A DNA stretch of 64,000 nt from contig SVDZ01000005.1 in NCBI GenBank assembly GCA_015057625.1, positions 78,621 through 142,620 of the forward strand, given 5' to 3'. This document shows, piece by piece, positions 63,302 to 64,000 of the stretch. The translations under genes were made by a program, and so were the position numbers. The notes under the pieces are model-generated. The model worked only from the letters and a program-made list of their open reading frames with translations. It searched no databases and had not been told where the DNA came from. Position 1 is the stretch's first letter. Each line of letters begins with the position of its first letter. The DNA is from Lachnospiraceae bacterium. GTDB lineage: Bacteria; Bacillota; Clostridia; Lachnospirales; Lachnospiraceae.

Positions 63302-63435
63302 AACCATCATCCTTTCTATTATATATGGCTTTTTCTCATTTTATTGGTCAAATGTGATTATGCCTGATTGATAAAATGCGTAATCTCTATTTGATAATTA
63401 GATGATAACTTATTTGGGGGATTGTCAGTAGATAC

Positions 63436-63477
63436 CATATGTCACAACAAATATAAATGTGGTGTGACATATGTCAC
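63436..63477. promoter_or_regulatory. Paired palindromic sites, CRP/FNR-like
   Basis: CATATGTCACA (63436-63446) and its exact inverse TGTGACATATG (63463-63473) are 16 bases apart. The right half also forms a 14-bp perfect palindrome GTGACATATGTCAC (63464-63477), which with flanks reads TGTGA-N6-TCACG, one base from the classic CRP-type site. It lies about 150 bases before the start of the membrane-protein gene, where an activator site could act. No regulator of that family is in the window. Confidence 0.55.
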
Positions 63478-63605
63478 GAGGGGGAATGACGGGTGTTATC
63501 TCGTGAATGACGCTTGTTATGCGGATGGATCTCGGGATATGCGGTTTTGGCAAGAGCTGAAATGGCACTAACAATCTTCATTTTCATAAAAATATATCGG
63601 GGATT

Positions 63606-64000
63606 TGTTGTGGCATACGTTCCAACAAGCATTTTCATTTTTGGTACGCATATAGGTTTAGATATATTTGTTGGAGCATACGTTCCAACAAGCATTTTCA
63701 TTTTTGGTACGTATGTAGGTTTAGATATATTTGTTGGAGCATACGTTCCAACAAGCATTTTCATTTTTGATACGCATGTAGGTTTAGATATATTTGCTGG
63801 AGCATACGTTCCAACAAGCATTTTCATTTTTGGTACGCATGTAGGTTTAGATATATTTGCTGGAGCATACGTTCCAACAAGCATTTTTATTTTTGGTACG
63901 CATGTAGGTTTAGATATATTTGTTGGAGCATACGTTCCAACAAGCATTTTTATTTTTGGTACGCATGTAGGTTTAGATATATTTGCTGGAGCATACGTTC
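63606..64000. repeat. 63-bp tandem repeat array running off the window
   Basis: Units begin GGTACG or a one-base variant at 63643, 63706, 63769, 63832, 63895 and 63958, exactly 63 bases apart, with a partial copy before 63643 and continuation past base 64000. Each unit contains GTTGGA...TCCAAC (or GCTGGA), an 8-base-loop hairpin. The minus-strand frame stays open because 63 is a multiple of three, but most differences between units change the amino acid, so I do not call it a gene. Units differ by only a few bases. Confidence 0.9.

Noticed and set aside
63474..63947. Repeat-protein gene on the minus strand
   Set aside because: No start or ribosome site in the window, the frame is open because the unit is a multiple of three, and differences between units are mostly non-silent.
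63606..64000. CRISPR array
   Set aside because: The units are contiguous 63-bp tandem copies with no unique spacers, and no cas genes are near.

Overview
The window is a low-GC (roughly one-third G+C) stretch of a Gram-positive Firmicute chromosome, most likely a gut Lachnospiraceae (Clostridia). The reasons are strong AGGAGG-type ribosome binding sites, a capsule locus mixing polysaccharide pyruvyl transferases with FrhB-like Fe-S proteins, BIG_2 and GLUG-like surface proteins, and SipW-type signal peptides. The species cannot be fixed from the sequence. Every convincing gene is on the minus strand, so reading from right to left follows transcription.

Region A (1-22613) is a Wzx/Wzy-type capsular or exopolysaccharide locus. 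Its promoter-proximal end (22613-20415) holds a secreted/membrane protein of unknown role, a sortase and a membrane protein of unknown role. These are followed by the chain-length co-polymerase and its tyrosine kinase, a UDP-sugar 4,6-dehydratase, a sugar aminotransferase, VanZ, the initiating sugar-phosphate transferase, glycosyltransferases, LicD, an EpsG-type polymerase, three polysaccharide pyruvyl transferase domains, two FrhB-like domains (one fused to a pyruvyl transferase), an acyltransferase and a truncated Wzx flippase at the window edge.

Region B (22733-25030) holds an Ig-like (BIG_2) surface protein with a near-consensus promoter. Behind it is a repeat-rich gap with an 84-bp degenerate repeat whose inverted arms appear to covary, and a perfect 20-bp tandem repeat.

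Region C (25049-58847) is the unusual part: a large surface-structure locus. Its apparent core operon starts at a perfect TTGACA-N17-TATAAT promoter at 58819-58847. It encodes a degenerate EAL protein, a pilin-like protein, an ER/SipW-type signal peptidase, a membrane-anchored McrB-like AAA+ ATPase, a DUF2357/McrC-like protein whose nuclease domain seems replaced by a long charged coiled coil, a second signal peptidase, a single-pass coiled-coil protein and a small coiled-coil protein. Next comes a strongly expressed-looking SipW-class major subunit. Two adhesin cassettes follow, each with its own promoter and terminator: 49576-43860 (one SipW-class protein plus a 1594-residue protein) and 38559-25049 (three minor membrane subunits plus a 3504-residue GLUG-like giant). 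Between them lie a coiled-coil protein, a WG-repeat protein and an O-antigen-ligase-like protein. I infer a previously undescribed export or assembly machine for cell-surface fibres that uses a McrBC-derived ATPase.

Region D (58977-64000) has a LuxR-type two-component system with a large membrane protein upstream, a CRP/FNR-like palindrome, and a 63-bp tandem repeat array that runs off the window.
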